Source: Planktothrix sp. FACHB-1365 (GTDB taxonomy: Bacteria > Cyanobacteriota > Cyanobacteriia > Cyanobacteriales > Microcoleaceae). Taken from it: a stretch of DNA of 64,000 bases. Numbering within the stretch: position 1 is the stretch's first letter; each line of letters opens with the position of its first letter. The position numbers were made by a program, and so were the translations under genes. The stretch lies in NCBI RefSeq assembly GCF_014697575.1, contig NZ_JACJSC010000006.1:1-64000 (forward strand). Direction: 5' to 3'. Below the pieces are notes generated by a model. That model was not told where the DNA came from. It ran no database searches and saw only the letters and a program-made list of their open reading frames with translations. Below are positions 9,495 to 18,133 of this stretch, in pieces.

Positions 9495-9602
9495 CTAATG
9501 ATGTTGAGCTTGAGTTAGATTCTCTATTTGTTCAAGTTCAACATTATTAAGGCTTACAGGGTAGTATTTTCGTACAGCTTCGTTCCAATTCCCCTTAGTC
9601 AT
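9495..9602 (-). CDS. Small hypothetical ORF (35 aa) at the end of the defence operon
   Basis: A short frame beginning MTKGNWNEAVRKYY and ending in TQAQHH lies 25 nt downstream of the HNH gene on the same strand. Composition looks protein-like, but no ribosome binding site is obvious and I do not recognise the sequence. It may be a remnant of a longer gene cut by the neighbouring HAD gene, or chance. Confidence 0.3.
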   Translation of the reverse strand: MTKGNWNEAVRKYYPVSLNNVELEQIENLTQAQHH

Positions 9603-9627
9603 AAAAGAGGAATAAGCTCAAATTTAG

Positions 9628-10698
9628 CTAAGGTTTAGACCATTTACAACAATCTATAATTAAATTAATGAGCCGTTGATCACCTTTCTGACAGTGGACA
9701 TACAACATTTTGAATACAGCAGCTTTCAAAAATGCCCTATCTTTGAATTCATTACTCTCTTGAAAACTTATATAGTTTTTAAGTTCCCTGAGCAATTCTT
9801 CTGTAGAAGTAAGTACAAGTTTACAAGATTTACAATAATTTCCAAATTCTCCCAGATAGGATTGAAATTTTGGATCTAGGACATCTCTTTTATATCGTTC
9901 TCGGATGTGAAATACCTCATCCCAAGTAGTCACTTCTTCAACATTCAAGCTAAAATCAATTTCCCATTTTGGTAGTGGTTCTCCAGTCTTTCCAGTTGTT
10001 CCGGTAAAAGGCTGACTGTTATTCAAAGAAATCGTAACTGTTTGATGATTATAAGGATCAAATGACTTGCGCCTTGTGCGATTATCTTTCATAAGAATAT
10101 CTTGATCACGCTTATAACCCGAATTGCATTTATTTCCCATTGGAACAAGGTTGCGTAAATTTGCAGCCGCAAAAGGATACTTATTTTTTAATAGGTAGTG
10201 ATCTAATGCTTCACGGACTGCACCTGGCGCATCAAAATCTTCACATCCACAGAAAGGACAGGTCTGACCAGAAATCTTATCATAAATTATTCTATACTGT
10301 TCATCACGAATTTCTAAATCCGTAAGAAGTGAAAATGCAAATTCAAAAAGATCTTTCACTGGCTTCTGAATAGCAGTTGGCAGATCATTAATAGTCTCAC
10401 ACTCACCTTGGCAGGATAGCAGGCGGGGAATTTCATTCTGATCCTTGAATGTCTGCAAAACTTGACATTGCTGTTTAGGAGTAAGTTTTACGATTACTTT
10501 ATGGTAAGCATTCAAGCGCTTCTGAAACCCTTTACGGCTTTTTAATCTCTTTCTATATCGTTCTGGAACTATCTCTGGCCAGTCTGGTAGTGATTTTCCT
10601 ATTTCTATATAAGAAGTATGAATTAATTGCAGAATTTCACCTAAGCACTCGTGCAACCAATTTTGTTCTATCGCCTCAATTGGATAACCAAAAAGCAT
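9628..10698 (-). CDS. HNH endonuclease, PtuB-like partner of the upstream ATPase
   Basis: Predicted nuclease (356 aa). The middle contains CPFCGCEDF (147-155), then DHYLLKNKYPFAAANLRNLVP (166-186) and NKCNSGYK (189-196). This is an HNH/zinc-finger arrangement with a DH pair, a central Asn and a second set of metal ligands. A further YCKSC occurs later. It begins 1 nt after the stop of the ATPase gene (TAGGATG), so the two are translationally coupled. ATPase-HNH pairs are known as Septu (PtuA/PtuB) and as the effectors of retron Ec78; that relationship is my inference from gene order and motifs. It would cut nucleic acid when licensed by the ATPase. Confidence 0.75.
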   Translation of the reverse strand: MLFGYPIEAIEQNWLHECLGEILQLIHTSYIEIGKSLPDWPEIVPERYRKRLKSRKGFQKRLNAYHKVIVKLTPKQQCQVLQTFKDQNEIPRLLSCQGECETINDLPTAIQKPVKDLFEFAFSLLTDLEIRDEQYRIIYDKISGQTCPFCGCEDFDAPGAVREALDHYLLKNKYPFAAANLRNLVPMGNKCNSGYKRDQDILMKDNRTRRKSFDPYNHQTVTISLNNSQPFTGTTGKTGEPLPKWEIDFSLNVEEVTTWDEVFHIRERYKRDVLDPKFQSYLGEFGNYCKSCKLVLTSTEELLRELKNYISFQESNEFKDRAFLKAAVFKMLYVHCQKGDQRLINLIIDCCKWSKP

Positions 10699-10699
10699 C

Positions 10700-12361
10700 C
10701 TAAACTCCGTCCTTATTTGTTACTTGTCGAAGATGATCTGCAAGAAATGCCTTCTGTACAGAGTTTCCAAGACTTTTAATTCCTGCTTTAATTTCTTCAG
10801 GATTATCACTATTCATCAGTTTTTTAATCTTATCACGAGAAATTTGTGAGATGGGTGGATAAATATCAAAGCATTCTTCAATAATTGTGTCGAATGTAGC
10901 ACCAAATGTTTCAACATTGGGATTTCTAATTTGGATTTTCTGTTCTTCGTCTTTGCTAAAGATGAAAACTTTGTCTCTTTGCATATCGGAAGGGATAAAG
11001 GGTGCGTGTGTTGTCAACAAGCAGTCTTGTCTAGCTGCTTTAGAGGTTTCTCTGCGATCGCCATCTTTTGTATGCAAATCAAGTATACGGGAGATGAATT
11101 TTACCCGCCATTGTGGATTGAAATGTGATTCAGGTTCATCCAGTAGAAACAGTATATTAGGAGATGACAACATACAAAATGTGCCAAGAAGCTGACCCAT
11201 TTGGTGTTCCCCATCGGAAAGCGATACATAATCTACTTCTTGATCATTTATTTCTTCATCAGTCTTTTGCTTACGAAACATAACTCGTTCAAATCGAAAA
11301 ACTTTATCCTCATCTGGCGGTTCAGGGAGGCGCGATGCAAATCTTCTGGTTTTTTTATCCCTTTTAAATCGATCACGCACACCTTTTGGGAGTGCCAAAT
11401 CATTCAACATTGCAAGTTTGTGAAATGATGAATAAAGATCAAGCGCATTTCTCCAAAATGAACTGAATGCAGTTCTCGTTTCTTGGTTAATCCAATAATC
11501 AAATATATAAGTTTCTGTCTTGTCATCGTATGTATAGCAGGTAGCACATTGCTGAAGCTGATCAATATAAATCTCAAGTTCCTCAGTCAGTTGTATGCCC
11601 TTGCGTCCAGTTTGTTGTTTAATATTGGCCTGAGCTTTTGGAGCGGCAGAATGAGCAAGTTGGATAATACAACGAAAGGAGTGCAAGTCTTGCAATCTTG
11701 CTTCTTTTAACAATGCCTCTCGTTGTGAAACATCACCGAGTAGAAGATTTGCTACGAGAACTTCAAGATGTGTTTCATAGTCAATCAGCATTAAACGAGT
11801 ATCAGGAATAGGTTTATTTTGGGTTGCTACGTTTAAGGCTTCGCGTGCTACCTCATCTGCATATCCACTGCGGCTCACAAGGAAGGGTAGACTGAGCGTT
11901 TCATTATCGCCTGATGTATAGCCAACGATCTTGGAAGGTAGGAAGGCATGAGTTTCAGGAGCTTTTGGATCGCAATCTATCCAATCATATTCGTCTTCAT
12001 CTCTTCTCTGAATTAGAAGCGATGGACGTTTTCTACTTCCACTACTTCGTTGCCTTGATATACGGATGCGAACAGGGATTTCATCCTCTTCTGGATAAAT
12101 AAAGTATTCAATCTCGAATTGCAGATCGGGATTACTTTCACCTCGTTCTTCTTTACTGATACAAACATGAAACACGGACTGAAATATCTCTGCTATGACT
12201 TGCAAAAACTGAGATTTCCCGGCTCCATTCGGCCCAATAAGACATAGAGGGTCAAAGGAAGAATAGTCGTCATTAAATTGGTTTCGCAGTCTTACATCAA
12301 GACCATCAAGCAGACCACCACAGGTTTTAGCAGAAATGATATGAACTCGTAAAAGTTTCAT
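10700..12361 (-). CDS. ABC/OLD-type AAA ATPase of a restriction-linked defence operon (PtuA-like)
   Basis: A 553-aa P-loop ATPase. Walker A GPNGAGKS is at 43-50, a signature-like LSDGEHQMGQ at about 374-383, Walker B FLLDEPES at 405-412 and an H-loop-like TTHAP at about 450. This arrangement fits SMC/ABC-like ATPases with a long insertion, as in PtuA, OLD and restriction-associated AAA proteins. No Toprim or anticodon-nuclease module (PrrC/RloC) is seen at the C-terminus. Its ATG overlaps the HsdS stop (ATGA) and the HNH gene follows after 1 nt. It probably senses or bridges target DNA and controls the HNH nuclease. Confidence 0.82.
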   Translation of the reverse strand: MKLLRVHIISAKTCGGLLDGLDVRLRNQFNDDYSSFDPLCLIGPNGAGKSQFLQVIAEIFQSVFHVCISKEERGESNPDLQFEIEYFIYPEEDEIPVRIRISRQRSSGSRKRPSLLIQRRDEDEYDWIDCDPKAPETHAFLPSKIVGYTSGDNETLSLPFLVSRSGYADEVAREALNVATQNKPIPDTRLMLIDYETHLEVLVANLLLGDVSQREALLKEARLQDLHSFRCIIQLAHSAAPKAQANIKQQTGRKGIQLTEELEIYIDQLQQCATCYTYDDKTETYIFDYWINQETRTAFSSFWRNALDLYSSFHKLAMLNDLALPKGVRDRFKRDKKTRRFASRLPEPPDEDKVFRFERVMFRKQKTDEEINDQEVDYVSLSDGEHQMGQLLGTFCMLSSPNILFLLDEPESHFNPQWRVKFISRILDLHTKDGDRRETSKAARQDCLLTTHAPFIPSDMQRDKVFIFSKDEEQKIQIRNPNVETFGATFDTIIEECFDIYPPISQISRDKIKKLMNSDNPEEIKAGIKSLGNSVQKAFLADHLRQVTNKDGV

Positions 12362-13917
12362 TGGTTTCCTCGAACAAAGCGAATTGATTTTGCTTTTTGG
12401 TCAAAGATTTGTGTGATAATTGGTTCGGGTTCACTCAGCAAGGTAAATAAGATATCTTTGAGCAAATCATAATTACCAGAAATTTTTTCACACAATTCAT
12501 CAAATGAGAAAGTGTCTTGTGGCCATTGATCAATTACCTCTTTAACTGATGCTTTAGTAATCTTAATCATAGTTGGCTTCCTCTTAAAAGTTCTCTTGGG
12601 TTGAGCAGCTTGCTCGGCTCGTTTGGCTCGAATGCTTTCTAGCAAAACTGTTGCTGGTTCATCATTGGGATCTTGTGGTACTAACTCGCCTCGAAATGCT
12701 TTGTCGAGTAGCGTAGTTTTTAGTTTTTCTATCTTAGTACAAGCTTGTCTATAACAAACTTCAAGACGATCAGCGTATGCAAAGAGTCTATCGACACGAC
12801 CTACTATTTCTTGCTGTTCATCAATAGAAGGAACTGATACTGGTGCTGAAACAACAGTTTTTTGATTGATCTTTGGCATATTACCACTGGTTCCAGTAGC
12901 GTATTTGCGAAAGTACGAACGAACATAATGACTTGAAAGGAGGTAATACAAGAATTTCGTTAAAACTCTATCATTAGCCCTACATTTCATTATTAAATCA
13001 GGATAGATGTACTGCTTTGGCAAACCGTCATAGATTGCACTCACACCAACATACTCTAGAGTATTAGCTCGTTGAATCAAGATATCGTTTGGTTTAAGCC
13101 AGAGGTAAGAATCTTCTGGAATTTTTTCATTAATATATTTGATATGCGTGGGATTGAATTTTCCGCTTGTTGTTGCTGTCAGAGTGAGGGATCGTGTGTC
13201 AGTTTCAAAATTAACTGCTCTAGGCGAATAACCATTACGAGGTTTCTCAATTAAGAGATCTCCAATGACTGCCTCTTGCCAACCTTCAGAGTTATTAGTA
13301 TTAACCCAATCATCTGTTAACTCTCCCGATATTGCCGCAGTAATAACAGCTTGTCGAAAACGTTCGAGAAGATGCGACACACGCTCCAAGCGATCACGAC
13401 ACGCATCAACCCGCGCAAGCAATGAATCGAGCTTATCGGCAATCCGTTTTTGTTCATTGAGTGGTGCAAGTGGAGTGCTAATTGCTGATAACTTTTTTGC
13501 ATTGACATTAGATACGGCAATTCCTGCTGATGCTTCAGAAATTTGCTGCCAGTATTCAGCAGATTGAAGGAAATATGCAATGTACCTTGGCTCAATATTA
13601 TTGGAAGGAACGAATCTAATAAGATATGACGCGAACACAGTCGGGAATGGAACATTTTTAATCAAGGTACTAAAACCGACAGAGCCAGAACGTGATATTA
13701 AAATGTCATTCGCTTGAATTTGATACTTATCAAGATCCGGGGGATTATCCTGACAATATGGAACTGAGTCCCAATCAATTTGACCTTTTGTAATGTCAGT
13801 TGTGCGTAGAAATCTTACAGAACCTTTACTTGTGGCCCTGGCTGTCCAACCATATTGACCACTACCGCAAATACTTCCAAAGTTAGTTACAACCCAGTGC
13901 TGTGGAAGATTACTCAC
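12358..13917 (-). CDS. hsdS: Type I restriction-modification specificity subunit
   Basis: DNA-recognition subunit (519 aa) with two target-recognition domains (about 1-150 and 215-380), each followed by a conserved helix. These are LAPLNEQKRIADKLDSLLARVDAC and VPSIDEQQEIVGRVDRLFAYADRLE; the helices set the spacing of the two half-sites. An extra C-terminal segment of about 75 residues (from MIKITKASVKEV to RFVRGNQ) looks like a small winged-helix domain and is not part of the usual HsdS. The start is GTG, overlapping the toxin stop as GTGA. The ATPase gene overlaps its stop by 4 nt. It pairs with HsdM; no HsdR is nearby. Confidence 0.92.
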   Translation of the reverse strand: MSNLPQHWVVTNFGSICGSGQYGWTARATSKGSVRFLRTTDITKGQIDWDSVPYCQDNPPDLDKYQIQANDILISRSGSVGFSTLIKNVPFPTVFASYLIRFVPSNNIEPRYIAYFLQSAEYWQQISEASAGIAVSNVNAKKLSAISTPLAPLNEQKRIADKLDSLLARVDACRDRLERVSHLLERFRQAVITAAISGELTDDWVNTNNSEGWQEAVIGDLLIEKPRNGYSPRAVNFETDTRSLTLTATTSGKFNPTHIKYINEKIPEDSYLWLKPNDILIQRANTLEYVGVSAIYDGLPKQYIYPDLIMKCRANDRVLTKFLYYLLSSHYVRSYFRKYATGTSGNMPKINQKTVVSAPVSVPSIDEQQEIVGRVDRLFAYADRLEVCYRQACTKIEKLKTTLLDKAFRGELVPQDPNDEPATVLLESIRAKRAEQAAQPKRTFKRKPTMIKITKASVKEVIDQWPQDTFSFDELCEKISGNYDLLKDILFTLLSEPEPIITQIFDQKAKSIRFVRGNQ

Positions 13918-14321
13918 TGCTCAACCTCCCAATCTTCAACCTGCAATCCCTCAACACGCCGGAACTCTTGTGTATTGTGTGTTACCAGCGTTAAATTATT
14001 GGCTAAGGCGATCGCAGCAATTTGTAAATCATAAGCTCCAATGGGTATTCCTTTAATTTCTAACTGCGATCGGATGACTCCAAAAGTTGTAGCGGCGAGG
14101 TCATCAAAGGGGAGCGAAACAAACTGATCCAAGAAGGCTTGCTGTAAAGCAAAATTTCGTTCGGGATTAGAACTTTTCATCGCTCCAAAACAGAGTTCTG
14201 CCTTAACAATTGAACATACCGCTATCTCCTGAATCGCAACTGACTCAAGTTTCTGCTTTAAGTTTAAATTTCTGCCTTTCAAATAAATAATACAGAGATT
14301 TGTATCAAGAAGATATTTCAT
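13914..14321 (-). CDS. PIN-domain ribonuclease toxin (VapC-like)
   Basis: A 135-aa PIN domain. The first acidic residue is in MKYLLDTNLCIIYLKG (Asp 6), Glu is in VKAELCFGA, and later acidic residues are in PIGAYDLQIAAIALANNLTLVTHN, a classic VapC layout. It would cleave RNA (tRNA or mRNA) when free of antitoxin. The antitoxin gene directly precedes it with an ATGA overlap, and hsdS starts in its stop codon. The pair is thus embedded inside a restriction operon, where it may stabilise the operon or serve as a second abortive response. Confidence 0.88.
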   Translation of the reverse strand: MKYLLDTNLCIIYLKGRNLNLKQKLESVAIQEIAVCSIVKAELCFGAMKSSNPERNFALQQAFLDQFVSLPFDDLAATTFGVIRSQLEIKGIPIGAYDLQIAAIALANNLTLVTHNTQEFRRVEGLQVEDWEVEQ

Positions 14322-14542
14322 TCCAGGGGTTCGCGTTCAGGTTGTTCGTTTTGAGGATGTCTAATAAAGGAGTCGTCCTGAATACATCCGTAAAACTGTG
14401 AAAGCGGTGTTGCTTCCATTGGTTTAGGTAGGCTAGTTTGATAAACAATGATCACCTCGATATCCATATTCTGTACATCAGGCAAGCGAACTTTCAAAAA
14501 ACCATCACTACCGATATGAGATTTTAACTTGATGCTGTGCAT
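14318..14542 (-). CDS. Antitoxin of the PIN toxin (VapB-like)
   Basis: A 74-aa protein starting MHSIKLKSHIGSDGFLKVRLP. This is a small beta-rich N-terminus with an SDGFLKVRLPD motif as seen in cyanobacterial antitoxins next to PIN toxins, followed by a flexible acidic, proline-rich tail suited to wrapping the toxin. It starts 15 nt after hsdM and ends in a 4-nt overlap with the toxin start. It presumably neutralises the toxin and may repress the operon. Confidence 0.75.
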   Translation of the reverse strand: MHSIKLKSHIGSDGFLKVRLPDVQNMDIEVIIVYQTSLPKPMEATPLSQFYGCIQDDSFIRHPQNEQPEREPLE

Positions 14543-14557
14543 AATATGAAGACCTAC

Positions 14558-16015
14558 CTAAAAGTTAATTTCCTCACCTAATTCTTGCAGAATTCCCTGC
14601 AACTCGGCGATCGCAGCTTCCAATTCACCTATTGCTTCTTGGGCTAAGATAGCAGGTTCGGGTAAATTATTGTTATCATCTTCGCTTTCATTCTTAAGCC
14701 AGGAGATATCTAGATTATCCCCACGTTCAGCAATCCAGTCACGGGAAAATTTTCTAAAGCGCCCTTCCTCTCCAGTATCAGTGCGTTTAGCTAAACTAAC
14801 CGAACTACCCAAGGGATCATCACCAAAGGCTGTTTCAAACTCCTCAAAATGTTGACGCATCAAGGATGTTCGCTTACCAAATTGGGGAGTGTTAGTACGC
14901 AGGTCATAGACCCAAACTTCTTTAGTATTACCCTTGGACGTCTTCCCACGACTAAAAAACAATACATTGGTTTTGACACCCTGAGCATAGAAAATACCAG
15001 ATGGCAACCGCAGAATTGTATGAAGATTGCATTTGTCCATCAAGTCAGTCCGAATCTGTCGTCCTACATTACTCTCAAACAGCACGTTGTCAGGAAATAC
15101 AGCCGCAGCGCGACCACCCGGTTTTAAGCCTAGATAAATGTGTTGTAAGAAGCAAAATTGTTTGTTGCTGGTGGAAAAATCAAAATCTTTTCGGTCAGGT
15201 AAACCCCCACCTTTTTTGCTACCAAAAGGTGGATTTGTAAGAATTAGAGTTGCTGGCGGTAAGTTTTTTCCATCGGATGAAAGTGTATCGCCATAACGAA
15301 TACCTGTGCCTTGCGGATTAAAATCCAGTCCATGCAGCATCAAATTCATTAATGCTAAACGGTGTGTGTCTGACACAAGTTCCATTCCGTAGAAAGTATT
15401 GGTGCGATATTTTTCTTTTTGCTTGTTAGTCCAATTATTGGGATCGCTATGTTCTCGAATATATCTATCAGCAGCAATCAGGAATCCACCCGTACCAGCA
15501 GCAGGGTCTTGAATGATATCTTCTAAGGTGGGACGCATGACATGAACCATACTGTCAATTAACGGACGTGGCGTAAAATACTGACCTGCACCAGCCTTTG
15601 ATTCATTGGCATTTTTTTCAAGGAGTCCTTCATATACATCTCCTATACTTTCCCGTCGCGCATTGTACCAATCAAGCTTGTCTATTCCGTTAACAAGTGT
15701 AGAAAGGGTATTAGGTCTATTGATAGAAGATTTAGCATCCGCAAAAATTGCTTTGACAATGACAGAACCATCTTTCTCTAAGTGGTTCAGAAGTTGCTTA
15801 TAAAATTCAAGCTGTTCAGATTCTGGCTTGGTTTTCAAATCGTCCCAGCGATAACCCTCTGGAATCAGGCTTTCAGTTCCCGTTTCCTTAGCCATCTTGA
15901 GAAACAGTAGGTACGTTAGCTCGATCATGTATTGATGAAAGGATATCCCGCCGTCCTTAAGGACGTTACAGAGATTCCAGAGCTTGGCAACAATGTCGTG
16001 GGTGGCAGTATTCAT
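14558..16015 (-). CDS. hsdM: Type I restriction-modification DNA methyltransferase
   Basis: N6-adenine methyltransferase subunit (485 aa). An N-terminal HsdM helical bundle (1-130, VYEGLLEKNA) is followed by AGQYFTPRPLI. The AdoMet motif DPAAGTGGFLIAADRY (170-185) and the catalytic NPPFGSK (261-267) are intact. A C-terminal helical region ends in acidic residues. It is the first gene of a six-gene operon (hsdM, antitoxin, toxin, hsdS, ATPase, HNH). With HsdS it should methylate a bipartite site. The usual motor/nuclease HsdR is missing on both sides. Confidence 0.95.
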   Translation of the reverse strand: MNTATHDIVAKLWNLCNVLKDGGISFHQYMIELTYLLFLKMAKETGTESLIPEGYRWDDLKTKPESEQLEFYKQLLNHLEKDGSVIVKAIFADAKSSINRPNTLSTLVNGIDKLDWYNARRESIGDVYEGLLEKNANESKAGAGQYFTPRPLIDSMVHVMRPTLEDIIQDPAAGTGGFLIAADRYIREHSDPNNWTNKQKEKYRTNTFYGMELVSDTHRLALMNLMLHGLDFNPQGTGIRYGDTLSSDGKNLPPATLILTNPPFGSKKGGGLPDRKDFDFSTSNKQFCFLQHIYLGLKPGGRAAAVFPDNVLFESNVGRQIRTDLMDKCNLHTILRLPSGIFYAQGVKTNVLFFSRGKTSKGNTKEVWVYDLRTNTPQFGKRTSLMRQHFEEFETAFGDDPLGSSVSLAKRTDTGEEGRFRKFSRDWIAERGDNLDISWLKNESEDDNNNLPEPAILAQEAIGELEAAIAELQGILQELGEEINF

Positions 16016-16072
16016 AAGGTTATATTATACATCTTCTTTAGCCAAATACCTTTTGATGTTAGACATTAGGTG

Positions 16073-18019
16073 TTAATGGGGATATGTATCTATTAACCAA
16101 TAAGTGGTCATTTCTCCTTTCCCTTTGACTTCAACTTGTCCCCGTTTTTCAAAATTATAGCGATGTTTTAACCGTTCATAGGTATTTTCTGTGACTTGAA
16201 TTTTACCCGGTAAACCCGATGATTCCATACGAGAAGCAACATTTACAGCATCTCCCCACAAATCATAAATAAACTTTTTCACGCCAATAACTCCAGCAAC
16301 CACTGACCCTGTATTGATGCCAATTCGCATTTGTAAAGGTTCCTGATATTTAGCTTGAAAATGAGCGATCGCGCCTTGCATATCTAATGCCATTTGAGCA
16401 ACAGATTCAGCATGATTTGTATTTGGAAGGGGTAATCCACCGACTGCCATATAAGCATCCCCAATGGTTTTTATTTTTTCTAAACCATGCTTTTCTGTCA
16501 GTTCATCAAAAGCTGAAAAAATCTCATTTAATATATTGACTAATTCATCGGGTTTAACACGAATTGATAGGGGTGTAAAGCCCACAATATCGGCAAATAA
16601 AATCGTGACCTCATCAAAGTGTTCTGCGATCGCACTGGTATCTGTTTTTAACCGTTCCGCAATGGTTGAAGGTAAAATATTAAGTAATAATCGTTCTGAG
16701 CGTTCCTGACTTTCTTGCAAGGCTCTATCGGTGATTTGGCGCTCTAATTCGGCTCCGGCTCTAGCTGCAAAAATTTTTAAAACGAGTTCTCTAGTTTGGT
16801 CATCTTGCATCGGATTTGTATCTAAAACTGCAATATGACCAATCACAATTCCCGTTGAATCAATTAAGGGAATTCCTGCATAACTGCGGGCTTTTAATTC
16901 GACTAAATCTTGATCTTGGGGAAAGCGATTAATAATACCATCAGAATAACAAGAATATTCCTTATTGGCAATAACTTCATGACAAGGTGTTCCTTTTAAG
17001 TCATACTCGATATTATCAATAAAGTTATTCTGAAGCCAAAATGCTAAGGTACGAACTCTCATTTTTTCGGGGGTGGAACATTCAGTCACAACAGTATAAC
17101 GAACGCCTAAAATTTCAGCCAAACCTCGAACACAGGAGCGAAAGAATTCATGACCTGTTTTGGAAGCCGTTCCTTCCACAATTAATTTTAGGGCTTCTTC
17201 CCGACGTTTACGCTCGCTAATATCTCGGATAACACAAAGAACTGAGGTAGAAGAAATCGGGGAAAGATTTGCACATAAATCGGTTTTCTTATGATTAAGA
17301 GTTAAACGATATTCTACCTCAATTTGGGATTGAGTTTTTATGGCTTTTTGAATACCCTCTAGCAATATATCGGCTTGTTTTTGAGGTAAAATTTCATGGA
17401 TTTTTTTGCCAATTCTTTCTTGGTCTGGTTTATATAATAACTTCGTATTGGGGGTAGCAATTTTTAGATAATGTCCTTCCCCATCAAACACTAGAATAGA
17501 TTCCGTCATGGCTTTAAATAAAGCTTGAAGTTCGGCTTCAGATTGTTCTAAATTTTTAGTAACTGTTTGCAGAGAAGTGACCGTTTGTTGCAAGGCTTCA
17601 TTTTGATTTTGTAGTTTTTTCTGGAGAACTTTAAGTTGTAATTGAGTTTGAATACGAATTAAGACTTCTTCGAGTTGAAAAGGTTTTGTAATATAATCTA
17701 TTCCCCCAACTTGAAAAGCTTTTACTTTATCTTTAACCTCATCTCCAGCACTTAAAAAAATAATCGGAGTCGAACGGGTTTTTTCATCTTCTTTGAGTTT
17801 TTGACAAACTTCATAACCTCCAATTCCCGGCATATTAATATCGAGCAGAATCAGGTCTGGAATCACGGTTCTTGCCGCCATTAAACCCACTTCTCCATTA
17901 ATGGATTTGCGAACTTGATAACCTTGTTGCATGAGGAAATCTGATAAAAAACGAATATTGTCAACATTGTCATCAACAATCAGAATATCCCCGATAAATT
18001 CCTCTTGATTAATATTCAT
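16073..18019 (-). CDS. Response regulator-PAS-GAF-adenylate cyclase
   Basis: Cytosolic signalling protein (648 aa) likely making cAMP. It has a receiver domain (10-130, phospho-Asp in DLILLDINMPG), a coiled coil, PAS (about 165-270), GAF (about 280-430) and a class III cyclase domain (about 455-645). Catalytic elements are present: metal Asp in FADIVGFT, substrate Lys in IKTIGDAYM, Asp in YDLWGDAVNVASRM and the transition-state Asn/Arg of that motif. The Lys/Asp pair favours ATP over GTP. It lies just downstream (114 nt) of the MHYT hybrid kinase on the same strand, its probable phosphodonor. Confidence 0.93.
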   Translation of the reverse strand: MNINQEEFIGDILIVDDNVDNIRFLSDFLMQQGYQVRKSINGEVGLMAARTVIPDLILLDINMPGIGGYEVCQKLKEDEKTRSTPIIFLSAGDEVKDKVKAFQVGGIDYITKPFQLEEVLIRIQTQLQLKVLQKKLQNQNEALQQTVTSLQTVTKNLEQSEAELQALFKAMTESILVFDGEGHYLKIATPNTKLLYKPDQERIGKKIHEILPQKQADILLEGIQKAIKTQSQIEVEYRLTLNHKKTDLCANLSPISSTSVLCVIRDISERKRREEALKLIVEGTASKTGHEFFRSCVRGLAEILGVRYTVVTECSTPEKMRVRTLAFWLQNNFIDNIEYDLKGTPCHEVIANKEYSCYSDGIINRFPQDQDLVELKARSYAGIPLIDSTGIVIGHIAVLDTNPMQDDQTRELVLKIFAARAGAELERQITDRALQESQERSERLLLNILPSTIAERLKTDTSAIAEHFDEVTILFADIVGFTPLSIRVKPDELVNILNEIFSAFDELTEKHGLEKIKTIGDAYMAVGGLPLPNTNHAESVAQMALDMQGAIAHFQAKYQEPLQMRIGINTGSVVAGVIGVKKFIYDLWGDAVNVASRMESSGLPGKIQVTENTYERLKHRYNFEKRGQVEVKGKGEMTTYWLIDTYPH

Positions 18020-18133
18020 AAAAACTCACTTTCTGATCAAATAGGATAGAGTGAATCAATAACAAAAGCTTAAAATTTTATCTTTTAATTTAATCCCCTG
18101 AAGATTAATATTGTTTTGGGTTGATGCCAGCTT

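Noticed and set aside
10700-12361. The ATPase as HsdR or as PrrC/RloC anticodon nuclease
   Set aside because: No DEAD-box helicase motifs or PD-(D/E)xK nuclease for HsdR, and no PrrC-type C-terminal nuclease region; the ABC-type motifs and linked HNH gene fit PtuA better.
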